Shown piece by piece: positions 34,385-45,668 of a DNA stretch of 64,000 nt. The stretch is from contig WACJ01000114.1 of the NCBI GenBank assembly GCA_008973525.1, positions 248,001 through 312,000 on the forward strand, given 5' to 3'. A program made the position numbers and the translations under genes. The first letter of the stretch is position 1. Each line of letters starts with the position of its first letter. This stretch comes from Stenopsyche tienmushanensis (lineage: Eukaryota > Arthropoda > Insecta > Trichoptera > Stenopsychidae). The notes beneath the pieces were generated by a model. It searched no databases. It saw only the letters and a program-made list of their open reading frames with translations, and was not told where the DNA came from.

Positions 34385-34869
34385 TAGACCGAAAACTGAC
34401 AGCATAAATTGAAGGTCATCTAATACATGTGAATAATTTAATAGTTGTGTTTTTGCGTGTTTCTGGACTATCATTATGACAGTCTGGCGATTGAGTGCCG
34501 TTGGGTTTAGGAGGGGAGGAGGTTGCCAGACTATTACCACCTTGTTAAGATAATACCAGACTGATTCAAACTTGCTGAAACTAACTAAACTAAATGATAT
34601 CAATTTTAAAAAGTTGGAATAAATTATTTTTAATACCTTCTAAAAAATAGTTTACGTTTATAAAAGCGCCAGACCAAATAGATGTTGTTAACGCGTTGCT
34701 TTAACAAAATTTATAAATGATTGTTTATTTTACTCATTTATAGAAAATTTCAGAAGGTACTCAGTCGCCAGACTATCATAATGATAGTCTGGAAACAAGC
34801 CAGAACACAACTATTAAATTGTTCACATGAGTTAAATGATCTTCAATATATGGTGCCAGTTCTTGGTAT
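34385..34869. mobile_element. Long-inverted-repeat element L, copy 2 (uninterrupted)
   Basis: Arms of over 100 bp. The left arm runs from GACCGAAAACTGACAGC through TTTAATAGTTGTG and ACTATCATTATGACAGTCTG. The right arm is the inverse, ending ATATGGTGCCAGTTCTTGG. The spacer of ~250 bp has no coding capacity. The arms could fold into a long hairpin. It serves as the reference for the interrupted copy at 30079-31757. Confidence 0.82.
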
Positions 34870-35020
34870 ATTATGTATACACTGAAATCTGGTATACTGT
34901 AACCAAATACTGACCTTCAAGAACATCTTTGCAGATAGTCGCTGTTGAGGAATTTGGTAATAAATATGATTCGATGTCCTTGCAATTGAAGGCAATTCAT
35001 AAAAGGAAAGCAACATTTAA

Positions 35021-35345
35021 CCCTTTCCACTCGCATTTTTTTAAGATTAGGGATAGTGTCAGTGCGTAGTTAATTTCGCGCGTTTTTCAGGTTTCATAAT
35101 CGAAATATTTAAAATAATAATTTAAAACAAATAATAAATAGGACGTCATACGTGGTACAGGGTGCGGCAGGGAAACTACTTTATTTTTAAATTGAATAGT
35201 ACAAAAAGTTTGCCCCTAAAAAACCCCTTATCGGAATAACTGTAGCTTCAGGGTGCGCGTTTTAAATAAGGAATTTTCCCTGCCGCACCCTATGTATGTA
35301 CGAAACCCATTTGGTGACATAATGACGACTTACGAGTGGAAAGGG
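35021..35345. mobile_element. piggyBac-type miniature element P2 (325 bp)
   Basis: TTAA at 35017-35020 and 35346-35349. The termini are a perfect 13-bp inverted repeat (CCCTTTCCACTCG). It has no coding capacity, and a second miniature element lies inside it at 35159-35291. Confidence 0.92.
35159..35291. mobile_element. Miniature element nested inside P2 (133 bp)
   Basis: A perfect 17-bp terminal inverted repeat, AGGGTGCGGCAGGGAAA, bounds the segment. No coding capacity. The target-site duplication is not clear. Confidence 0.85.
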
Positions 35346-35423
35346 TTAAGATGATGATATTCTTCAGCAATACCAACGATCAAAGCTCACATCTGCTTGA
35401 AGCATTTAAGACTTGCTTTAATA

Positions 35424-36093
35424 CATGGGTTCCCAACATTTTTCCTCCATGGACTCCTTGTACTCGTAGAAAAACTATTTACTTCATTGACCCCCCCCTT
35501 TAACATTTTTCTTTATAATGTACGTCATACAACATAATAATAATACCAATAATTGCACATAAAAAAACTTATAATTTTGACTTAGAATATGAGTATAAAA
35601 AAATTAAAATGTTCTATTGTCGTTTTCGCCATCGCATCCACATCAGGATGTTTCGATTCTTCGAGAATCGTCATCCGCTCGATGGCACGTATAAGGTTTT
35701 CAGTGGCGTATATATCTGAGTTTAGCCATTTTTATGAAAATTTATATTCTTTATAATAAAGTCAGAAAACTGAAAGGCTTTTACGGCTCGATCTTTCCAC
35801 ATTACAAACGGTCCGGTGATATGGCCTAATTTGATGTATTTTTTGCGAAAATCTTTACAATTCCCAATGGGGCATAACATTTTGTTTTGAAAATTCTTCT
35901 TCAATTCAATCAATTATTCTTCTTGGATCACACGCTCAAATCTACATTTTATTTAAAAATATTAAAACGAATATTATTATCATTGAATCGAATTAAATTT
36001 TAAATTCGTGGTCCTCCAATAGACCACTATGGACCCTTTTCAAACTTTCATAGACCCCCAAGGGGTCCATCTGGACCACGTTGGGAACCCATG
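35424..36093 (-). mobile_element. hAT-type element (670 bp)
   Basis: Exact 8-bp duplication CTTTAATA (35416-35423 and 36094-36101) and inverted ends CATGGGTTCCCAAC / GTTGGGAACCCATG. The ends resemble Charlie-type hAT termini. The minus strand has short open pieces, e.g. DIYATENLIRAIERMTILEE (about 35650-35715) and a frame at 35722-35913, but no recognisable catalytic block. Confidence 0.92.
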
Positions 36094-36716
36094 CTTTAAT
36101 ACATCAGTTTTGAATATAGCAAAGGCAAAATAGAAAGAGGTCAAATAATGTTCCGGTTGAAATTAGAGAATGGACTGGAATAGAAGTAGCCGGGAAGTTG
36201 TTAAGCAAAGCTCAGCACAGAAAAGAGCTCCATTCAGTGAGCACCAACATCGGATCGGTCAAATAAAGCTCTCAAAGTTGTATCATACCATCGCAAATAA
36301 AGCTCTAGAAATTCGACAAGACATTTTACAACATTTAGATTTTAGTAGTCGCATAGCAATAACCTGTTGTAAAGTCCGTCCGCTTTGAAATTACGTCCCT
36401 TAATCTTTTCCGGTCGTTCAACGCTCATACTGGATGAATCGATAGAATCGTTAGCATTAAATCTAAATTAAAAAAGTACAAACATTATGCAAAATTGTTG
36501 AAATAATTCAAACTCATTATCAAATAAATTGTAAAGTGAGCCCTACATTTTTTGTATATTATTTTTTTGTTTTTAACGGTCGCTTTTCAGTGATGTGAGG
36601 TGGGGCGTGATTTTTTTTTATCGTGCAGCAATAATATAATACAGCGTCAATGCTATATGCATTCATTATATCGATTATTTTTTTCAGGATTCTAATTTAA
36701 AGCCATTTTTTTTATA

Positions 36717-36845
36717 TATATACGGGATTTTTTGCACATGGACCGTATTTTTTTTTTTTTGGGTAAGAAGAGTCTTTGGTTACGTTTCACACATAGGCCC
36801 TAAATCCTAAGTGTTAGGGTTGTCAAAATATATATTTTTTAACAA
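36717..36845. repeat. Dispersed repeat R, partial inverted copy
   Basis: The reverse complement matches 10655-10770: ACCCTAACACTTAGGATTTA, GGGCCTATGTGTGAAACGT and the end TCCATGTGCAAAAAATCCCG. It provides a second unoccupied version of the hAT target site used at 58915. Confidence 0.7.
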
Positions 36846-36928
36846 TTGATTTAAAAAAAACCTTTCCCTTACGATGCTATGTATTTAGTACGCCATATGA
36901 CATTCCAAAACCCCGTATTTATTATATT

Positions 36929-38094
36929 TCATATCAATGTTCGATAATATATCGATTCGATTCTGAAGTCTGTGTGACCGAAAGATCCGTCAGGATTTTT
37001 TATAACACATGTATCCAGAAATGGGATTTTGTTGTTTTCTTCTATTTCCATGGTGAATTGTATGTTTGTATTTCTGGAGTTGAGGAAAGTAAGAAATTTA
37101 AGAAGCTCAGCCTGTCCGTGTGGCCAAATGACGAGAGTGTCATCCACATATCTCAGCCACATTTTTGGTTTTAAGTTCTTCTAGAAATTTTTCATCAAAT
37201 CCAGTCATGAATATATTAATTATAATCTGGCTAAATATTTAGCTAAACCTTGTGTGGTCCACCTCTGGCGCTGACGATGGGTCTTAACCTTTTCGTGAGT
37301 ACTTAAGGAAATATCCGTTTTGACCTTCACTATTCAGAAAGAGCACTCTTGTGCATTGAAGCTCCGAGGCGGACAGAGACAAAGAGAACTTAGCGCAGTT
37401 CGGGAGACTGAGACGGATAGCTTCTTCATGTGCATCGCATGATTGTATAGATCGTTAAGCCCAAATTTATCCACTTATAATGATTTTGATTTCAAGTGTG
37501 TTGTTTATTTACGCAAAGAAACGACCGAATATTGTGTGTTATCGAGAGTGTTTGTTTATTTAACTGCTTGCTGTTCTTCGCTGCGTGTTGAATGAGTCTT
37601 TGTCCAATTATCATTTCCTTCTAAAGGAGGAGCACTTGAATCGATTTTTTGTGCATTGTTTGTGTAAAGAAATGAAGTGGTCTTGTATGCACTATCAAGT
37701 GTTCATTTACAATTGACTCTGCCTCGAACTGAAGATTGTCTTACGCTGATTAGGAGCTGACAGAAAGTAATCGGTGTAAAGCGATTATGACATCAACGAC
37801 TTCATTGATTTTAAATTTGCTCACTAACGAAAAGGTTAATGGCATATCTGGTTTATGTATCTTTGGTAAGCTTAAGAATTTTGGAGCTTTAGACGATCGA
37901 ATCCTTGGCGAAATTGTTTGTTTGGTTTCCTCGTCGAGGTTGGAATTTTTCCAAATATATCGTCGGATCTCTCGTCGTCTTCTTGTAATAATCTTCTGCA
38001 GATTATTTCCTCGTATGGGATGCGATATATATCGAGATTCAATACTACAACTCGACTCAGTGTAGTAAATACACCATAGTAAAGGAAAGGTCAA
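36929..38094 (-). pseudogene. Penelope-like element reverse transcriptase, broken
   Basis: Minus-strand pieces in order. The N-terminal part (38094-37750) reads LDEETKQTISPRIRSSKAPK then FLSLPKIHKPDMPL, the PLE hallmark LPKIHKP. About 37262-36960 reads SQIIINIFMTGFDEKFLEEL, MWLRYVDDTLVIWPHG (catalytic YVDD), NIQFTMEIEENNKIPFLDTC. The segment between is interrupted by an unrelated repeat (37278-37465) and missing motif-B sequence, and the C-terminus loses the usual YRKPTHT block. The GIY-YIG endonuclease is not present. Inactive. Confidence 0.85.
37278..37465. repeat. Dispersed repeat S, copy 1 (inside the Penelope remnant)
   Basis: Matches 50440-50608 over ~170 bp: GAGTACT, ACTATTCAGAAAGAGCACTC, GACAGAGACAAAGAGAAC, TAGCGCAGTTCG, GATTGTATAGATC. 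A partial third copy begins near 57604. It may be SINE-like, but no polymerase III boxes are obvious. Confidence 0.7.
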
Positions 38095-39150
38095 AGAAAA
38101 TTACTTTTGAGCTTCCGAAGTCAAATAAAATGTGTAAACGAATGAGAAATGTCAACTTCTAAATTATTTATGTTGGTCTATGTGCAAAATATCCTGTATA
38201 TAATACATTTATTGAAATACAAGCACAATTAAAACAATATTCGCTTTCATATTGTATTTATAATTCAGGGGGTTTTCTATTCTAGAATTTTAAAATTCTC
38301 CATTTTTTTTTGCATATATTCAAAGTTTAGATCTTTAAGAATATATTATTTAAAGGAATTTTCAAAATTATAATTATTTATGGAGTTACAGCTATATTAG
38401 TGAGGCGGCAACTAAGCCGGTCCAACTAGAATGAAATTCTCGAAATTACTTCTTGTAACACGGTTGACATGATATCTCAAATTTTGATCAATCGATTTAA
38501 TTTAAATTTAGTCCAAACTATTTCTATATAATCTTCTATCGGCCCTACCAGATTTATAAAACTATTTTAAAAAAATAAGGCTAAAAACTGACATTTTGCG
38601 GGGAAAAAATCTCTGAGGTAGGGGCTATGGTAACATTTTTACTAATTAAGAGTCTTTTTTATTTCCTGATTACTAGAAGTTTCGTAATCGTGTCAACCAG
38701 GACATTCTGAAAATGTCAATAAACATCTGATAAAAAAATTTAAAGTAAATTTTTTTTTTATTTCCTATTTATCAAAGTTGAAAAACGCGCAAAATTTGTG
38801 TTTTAGATTAGAATACCCCCTTAATTTTAATACATATGAAATTTTTATCAATAACTACATTTAACATATTAGGTGGGCCATAAAGTATTCAACACAGAAA
38901 AACAATAAAAACTTAAATCTAATCTAATTACTTATCTTATTCATATTATTATCGAATTTATTCGAATCTTCCCTTTGACAGTATTAGGACTTTATTATTT
39001 TTTGTGTAAATAAAAGAAACATCATCGAAAAAATTGTTCTATAATTTATACGTATCTATAAAAAATCAAGTGTTTAGGTTTAAATAAAAGCACATAATTA
39101 AGGAGAATACGTGATTATTTTAAATTTCTTTACAAAATAATAAGTACATA
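38095..39150. other. Unassigned AT-rich stretch
   Basis: Only a short repeat match (38123-38165 with 16357-16396: AAATGTGTAAACGAATGAG, then TCAACTTCTAAATT) and a further TGTGCAAAATATCCTGTATA end-like piece at 38180. No gene seen. Confidence 0.45.
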
Positions 39151-39715
39151 GAATGGACCCGCGGTAATCCGACAAACGTTTTGCAAGGCAGTGTTGAATT
39201 TGTCCGACTGCGCCCTTTGTAGTCCGCAACTCTTTGGAAAGGAATATTTGTAATCCGAAAAACTATGAAAATGATGATAAAAGGTTTCATATTATAGAAT
39301 TAATGCCATAAACACAATGACCATAACAGTTTTTAAAAAAAACCTATTATCGTCATCAAATATATTCCATGACGATTTTTGAAGCGTTTTAACTATTCCT
39401 TGTTAGCTATGAATCTCTTCTTTGTTATCTCTTTGTAAAGCAATTTCGCTTTTATAGTCAATATGTGCTCAGAAATAGTTGTATGCCTGTTTTTTTTTCT
39501 CCGGAAGAAACCACATATGCAAAGCTTCCTCCACCTCTGGACATTTAACTTTCTTGGAAGTTTACCCCTTGGCTTGCCCACAATCAATGGTGGAGGCGAA
39601 TTTTTGAATGTTCTCATTTTCGCATTTTTTACATTGATGAAGCTTTACTGTACATATGCACTATACTTATATTGGGATGTCGGACTACAGGGGGCGCCGG
39701 ATTAGACCGAGTCCG
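39151..39715 (-). mobile_element. Second Tigger-like family, copy 1 (~565 bp)
   Basis: The left end has CCCGCGGTAATCCGACAAACG. The right end has CGGACTACAGGGGGCGCCGG then ATTAGACCGAGTCCGG. The same ends and interior recur at 50133-50686. On the minus strand, split over two frames, the N-terminal CENP-B-type DNA-binding region is readable: KCPEVEEALHMWFLPEKK and TISEHILTIKAKLLYKEITK. A frameshift separates the two. Boundaries are approximate to a few bases. Confidence 0.72.
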
Positions 39716-40649
39716 GATTTCACGTTTTTACGATTACGATTGCCGCCTAAAATATGATGATATAAATTATGGGCTGCCAAAAAATTGAACTAGCTCGATC
39801 GATTGTTAATGTAATTTTATTATTCATGTGCTTGATTATTTTTGGTGTGTTTTTTGCCATAATCAAGCAAAACAATGATGTTGGTTGGCTTTAAAGTGTT
39901 CGACGATATTGCTGTTGTTGCTAACTGCGTCCAGTCACGTGATCAATAGACGCAATCGTACATTTTATTGTATAGATGAGCAATTCAATTCGTAGAAGTA
40001 TCCAATGAATATCGCAAGGGTCATAAAATAAAGTTCAGTTGAGTCAAGTCGCAATATTAATGGAAGGAGTCGTAAACTATTTTTAGAAGCGAGCTAGAAC
40101 CTTTTATGCCTGGCCAAATTGTAACTCCGATGTAATAAAAATTAATTTTGAGACTAATCTCGGGATTAAAAATGTGCAATATCTCGAAAACAGGTCAATA
40201 TTCTATTATACGACAAAACGAATTATTGAAGAGAAACGAAAATTCAATGCAATATAAATGAGAAAAGTCCACGTTTTGGATTTTTCTTCTATCATACTAA
40301 TTGCTAGTTATTCTTGTTTTCACTATGCATACATTTTATACTTGAAACGCAATGCTAATAAAGATAATAAATGATGGCAGAATATAGCAAAAACCATGCT
40401 TATGACACCGAAATGCTTACAAATGACTAATCGCATTCAACACACACCAAGAACTAGAATAAGAATTTCGCTTGAAAAATAAAAAAAAATATTATAAAGC
40501 TTTCAATGAAACTATTGAAATCATTTAGCAATCTAAAAACAATGTTTTATTAACATTTCAACTTGAAATGGACGCTGTTAATGCATTTTATTTTGTCCTG
40601 ACCAAATGATTTAAAATCATTCGAGATGCGCTCATACGCCTGGGCCCCA

Positions 40650-40735
40650 TATAACACCGTCATTATACTACACGGACTTGATATAACACGGTGGAATATT
40701 TTTGTATAGCACGCTTTATGTACCACGATTTCAAA
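40650..40735. repeat. Dispersed TATAACAC repeat, copy 1
   Basis: ATATAACACCGTCATTATAC, then GCACGCTTTATGTACCACGA. It matches 44648-44730 (GTATAACACTGTAATTATAC, ATGCTTTATATAACACGATT) in the same orientation. Class unknown. Confidence 0.6.
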
Positions 40736-40912
40736 AAATAATTAAAAATGAACATAAATATTTTATTTGGTTATAGGGGGCCAAAGTGTATTTCGAAATT
40801 GAAACCAATCTGAGAAAATAAGATGACAATTGAAGTGTTGTTAAACAGGATTGATTGTAATTGTAGGACTTATATAAACGGAGGATCAGAACATTGACAT
40901 GAAAAGTAATAG

Positions 40913-41474
40913 CAGAACCGTAACAAGGGCGTGGCAAAGCAGGCGTCCGCCACGGGCGCAATTGGGCTTGGGGCGCAAAACGCAGAATACCGACCGGTCG
41001 AGAGTTGCACATGGTTTTTGTTTTACTCGACCATTTTACTTTACATGAACCAACATTGATTGACGTTTGTCGTTTTTATAATTTTTAACATTGTAAAATT
41101 TAAACAACCCACCCGATCAGTCTTCATCGGACAGCTACATTTCATAATGAGAGTAAGTAATCGTTCTGTAGACATGTTCAGGTATGGCATTCGATCGCGT
41201 GGCGCTCATTCGCCATATCAGTAATCCGAAAAGCGGACCGATTGGACATATAATCTTTGTGGCCTGGTGTATAGACACATTCTATCACAATGTTTTTTAA
41301 AAAAAGAAACCGCCATCTATACGTTAGATCGGGTACTTTTGGGATTACATACATTATTTTAAAACATACATTATAATATATTAGCTTTATATTTTTATTA
41401 GATTTCCGGGGAAAAGAGGAGGGGCTGAAGTTAAATCCTTGCCACGGGCACTTTATACCCTTGTTACGGCTCTG
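40913..41474. mobile_element. hAT-like miniature element M, copy 1 (562 bp)
   Basis: Inverted ends CAGAACCGTAACAAGGG and (right end inverted) CAGAGCCGTAACAAGGG. The 8-bp flanks AGTAATAG / AGTAACAA agree at 6 of 8 positions, consistent with an aged hAT duplication. The reverse-complement copy is at 62338-62888. No transposase. Confidence 0.82.
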
Positions 41475-43247
41475 AGTAACAATAATCTTGTCCTGGCAAA
41501 GTTTTCCGTTGGGCAAAAAAAATCAAGATCGGTTGATACCCCAATTAAGCAACCCCCAATAATAAAGATTCAACATATAGAATCAATCAATCAATTTTGG
41601 ATTCCATCGCTAAATAAATACGGGATTTACAGATTTTAAGTCAAGACCAAATAAAAATTCAAACCAGTGGTAAAAATAGCAAAAACGAAGAGGTTGTATT
41701 TCTACCAGAAGAAAAAGGGTAAAAAAAAACTTCCATAATATTCCGGAAAAGCGCCCTTGATATTGAATCGATAAGTAAGAACAATTTAAATCACTTAGAT
41801 ACAAAAAAAAAGAAATTTCGCATCCTGACAAGAAAAACCAACTAATGTAGAATATTTTAAACCAATAAAGGAAAAGTGAAATGTATACAGGCTTTTGACA
41901 AAATATGGCATCCACGAATTTTTATAAACGGATAATTTTATACGGAAATAAACAAAGCCACTACAACATGTAATCCGGCGTCCATTAAGGTTTTACCTCC
42001 ATTTTTTTATATTCTATATACACTATTATCTTTCCGGCAAAGCCATCCGAAAACCAATTCGAGCATACGGGATGTAACTCTAAAGCTCTCAATTTTTCAA
42101 TCAATCAAACTCAATTTTTAATATTAACATTCTCCGGCACTTTCGATCTATATATAACCGATGCTCCATGGTTTGTGACAAACGACGTACGTAATGCACA
42201 GGGGTCCCAAATATTCCTAAAATAAATTATTCATATTTCTTGTATAAAATATAAAAGTTTACAATTGATGTTTCAAAACCCAAAAAAAAAAAAATTGTTT
42301 CTTCCACTATTTCAGTCTTTCACATGAAACAATATGATGTTGCGTATTAATATGCCGTGTCCACCCCGCCCATATTTTTATGTTATCTAAAATGACTATT
42401 GGCTTGTTTATTAGCTCATCTTGATTAGATTAATATGGGGTAGTCCTTGCTATTCTTCTCATTGATTGGGAAATTGACGTATGCTTTGTACTGAGCATTG
42501 TGACTATTATTTTGTCTCGCCAAGCTAATACTAAATTATCTTTTTACTGTATACTATTTTTGGTCCCACAGCTAATCATGTTTTTTATATGATTAGGTAA
42601 ATTATTTCTGTAGGTCATTATTGTGCCAATGAGAAAATATTTCCCTTTTAAGAGTTCTCCAGCAAGGGTTGGATTGGTGTAAAACCTATACGTAAATATA
42701 TGATAGCCTTTTATGTCTGAGTTCGCTTGTTGTAGATTATTAAAAAGGTGCAGAACGAAAAACGTATAAAACGTAAAAATATACGTAGTATCAAAATAAT
42801 ATTGATTACTGGACATAAATAATTTTCAAGATTTTCATTGTGCCACAACTCGACGTAGACTATTGTTTTATGCTCTTTACCTGCACCGATTCAATTCAAC
42901 TGAACCAATTATTTTTCATATTCCAGATGAAATACAATGGTCAGACAATAAGACGGTATTTTTAGAATATTCACTTGGTTCTTACATTAAAAACTGCCCG
43001 AGAAAAAAAGGAGTTGGCGGGAAAAAATCTTCGGCCACAACGTGTGACCATAGAAGTTGTAAGGGTTAAACTTGAAGAGGTAACAGATTTTTATGCCTAA
43101 GGTGTTTTAATTAAACGAATTTAAAACAAACTTGTCCAAACTTTGTTTCGTATACACGTACGACACCTTTTATTACTTTATTCCTTCAATTAGAATTTCT
43201 TTTGTGGCCATTTCTGTGTTGTAAATTAATTATTTTGCACGTTCCTA
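41475..43247. other. Unassigned stretch with one short hAT-end fragment
   Basis: At 42202-42240 AGGGGTCCCAAATATTCCTA then AAATAAATTATTCAT matches the left end of the hAT element at 51463; no right end was found. Frames at 41610-41915, 42544-42816 and 42863-43069 are unrecognised. Confidence 0.45.
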
Positions 43248-43300
43248 GACAAAGAAATCCAGTAGTGTCAGATCAGGAGATCGTGTGAGTCGTGCTAGGT
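43248..43300 (-). pseudogene. Fragment of a mariner-like transposase
   Basis: The minus strand reads TRSPDLTLLDFF, matching the fragment at 10080-10170 at both DNA and protein level. No termini were found. Confidence 0.55.
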
Positions 43301-43785
43301 GTTATCTATTTTTATTTCTGCTGCCCTTTTTCCTTCCCTGCTTCCCTTTCCTTCATCTTTCCCTGCTTTTTTCTCTTTGTTTATACTTTTGGATTACATA
43401 TGATTTTTTATTTTACAATAGACCTATTTTTCTGCCATGGGTAGCTGATCTTGCAACAATAAGTCTTATTTTATTTTCGTCGTAAATAAGTAATGATGGA
43501 CTATTAAATATGAAAATCGACTACTGAATATTCATTTTGATCCAATTTGAAGTATTCTTTCATGTACATGATTATGCCGTTGCCTATCATTTTTATATAT
43601 GTTTACATTTTCGGCGTGCTTCATGTTTCGTATAACAAAAGATGAGGATTATATTTGTTAAAAGATATACATTATGCTAAAAATTCGAAATTTCTTTAAA
43701 AAAAAATCGAAAATAATATTAATAAGCATCTCATTAGGCTATCAATTTTCCTGTATATTTTGCAAAAAGTCATTTAATGAGTTAA

Positions 43786-43990
43786 GGAACGTTTCTACCT
43801 TGTTGGTTAAAAACATTTTTTTTCTACCTGTATCGGAAAGAACTAATGTTTAAGAATACGTTCAGTAAATTTCTAGTCGATATAAATTAAATTCGCAGTT
43901 ATAGGCCAACGATAAGAAACTTCTATATTTAATACTTTTCGCATTAAAAAAATCGATCATTTTTTGGCCCAACAAAGTAGAAAAGTCCCT
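43786..43990. mobile_element. TTAA-flanked miniature element, copy 2 (205 bp)
   Basis: TTAA at 43782-43785 and 43991-43994. Ends are GGAACGTTTCTACCTTGTTG and (inverted) GGGACTTTTCTACTTTGTTG. It is a shorter relative of 8773-9412. Confidence 0.85.
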
Positions 43991-43994
43991 TAAT

Positions 43995-45416
43995 GATTTG
44001 GTATTCTAAGAGTTTTGGTAACGTGAAGAACTATTGATATCGCCTAATTGGACGATCAGATTGAATTGGGATGATTTGAATAAGTCAAACAAGCAATTCA
44101 GCGCAAAAACTATTAAATGTCTTTCAAAAGGAACGAGATTCCTATTAATTTTTCTCCAAGTCTAAAGAACTGGGTCTCCTTTTGTTTGTGGGAGCACTTT
44201 ACAAAAATAGCTAGGTCAATAGCAATTCTGATATGCGAAAGGCTCGAACACTAACCGGGTGCTATTCAAAGGACTTAATTGGTTGGTTGGGACAATGGGA
44301 AGGTCTGGGAGTCTATAGAGAACAAATAGACGCGACATAAGCGGATGAGGGAATCCGAGCGTAACTATGAGCACCCAGCATCTCTTCCCAAGTGTAAAAA
44401 ATGTTATGTTGTGGGCATACATCAAAGTAAATTATGCGCATGAATTGAGTCACGAAACAGCGCTACTTTCCAAAGCCAATCAATTAGCCGCAAGCAAAAT
44501 GGCAAATACACATTGAAATCATTTAGCTATTTTTATATAGTGAGTACACCGGGTAATATGGTCCATTGGCCTTGATAAGTGCTTCCACGGGAAATGCCTT
44601 AGACAAATGCTAAATGATATTTTTGTACCGGAGTACATCTTGGCCTTGTATAACACTGTAATTATACAACGTGGGGTTGATGAATTGTGACATCTTTTTA
44701 TGCAACATGCTTTATATAACACGATTTCGATATTCTGAATAAATAAATGAGTTTGTTCATATTTTATGCGCTGCCATAGCGTTTATCCGATTGCGATGAA
44801 ACTTCGAGGAGATATTGTGCACACTTTCGTAAATGTTATAAAACTAGTATAAGTATTGCTTTTGTACACAATTTGTTATACGAGACTTTTAGATAATGCA
44901 CCATCGGCCCGCGCCATACGTAGCCTGAAGTAATCATACCGGGTATTCGCTATTTATCAATAAAAAATTGTTTTCAAATTATATGAAATTATGCGATTGC
45001 AAAAGTAGATTGATGTTAAAAATTGGAATAATGGGTAATAAAAAGGGATTATCTGAAAATGAGACTTATTCAGGTAGGCCGACATTTGTATGCACAAAAT
45101 GTATAATAAAATATTTGCATAGAAAATTATATCTATGTATGTAAAGTGGTGGTACTTTTCATGTCAGCGGTCCTTTTCTTCACGATCCACCACTTCTAAC
45201 AGCCAATATAAGCCATGAGGGGAGACGGGTGGCAAATAAACACGACTGTTAGCTTCATGTCTTTTTTATTACTCCGAGATGAAGGACCACGATTACGAGA
45301 AGCCGGCCGCGGGAGGGTCTGAAGACTTAATTGAAAGCTCTTCGAAGACTCGTTCAGTATTCTAATTAAAACTAATTCTCTATAGCTCTCCACACCTCTT
45401 CTATACCCGACCTATC
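43995..45416. other. Unassigned stretch with a TATAACAC repeat
   Basis: 44648-44730 carries the second copy of the repeat at 40650. The frames at 44216-44425, 44519-44722 and 45196-45393 are unrecognised. A small GC-richer patch lies at 45280-45320. Confidence 0.45.
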
Positions 45417-45668
45417 TTAATATTTTCCAGATTGTTCCGAAGCTTTCTTACCGATATCGCTCTTATCGTCTTCAGGAATATTATCGACAACGCTGAACCG
45501 CTTACATAAAGTCCGATTGTTCATGTTGTTTTGAGAGCAGTCTTTTGTCTTAATAATTAAGATGTTATTGCTCTGAGGAATTTTGTTTTTTAACCTTGGT
45601 GTTTGTATAACAACTCGTGTACTGTTGTATAATGGCGTTATTATTCGAATTTCACCACTCCTTTGCAA
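45417..45668 (-). pseudogene. Unclassified repeat-borne protein fragment, copy 2
   Basis: An 83-codon minus frame following TTTTGCAAAG. It shares QRSG(E/D), TPLYNS, ILIIKTKDCSQNN with the frame at 18119-18316, then continues RFSVVDNIPEDDKSDIGKKA and stops. The frame's first codon is TTG, so it is better viewed as an exon or fragment than a complete gene. No element ends were found around it. No known family is recognised. Confidence 0.4.

Noticed and set aside
43060..43100. ICYLF-like reading on the minus strand as SCAI N-terminus
   Set aside because: The match is limited to four residues and the following KFNPYN does not fit; no donor site nearby.
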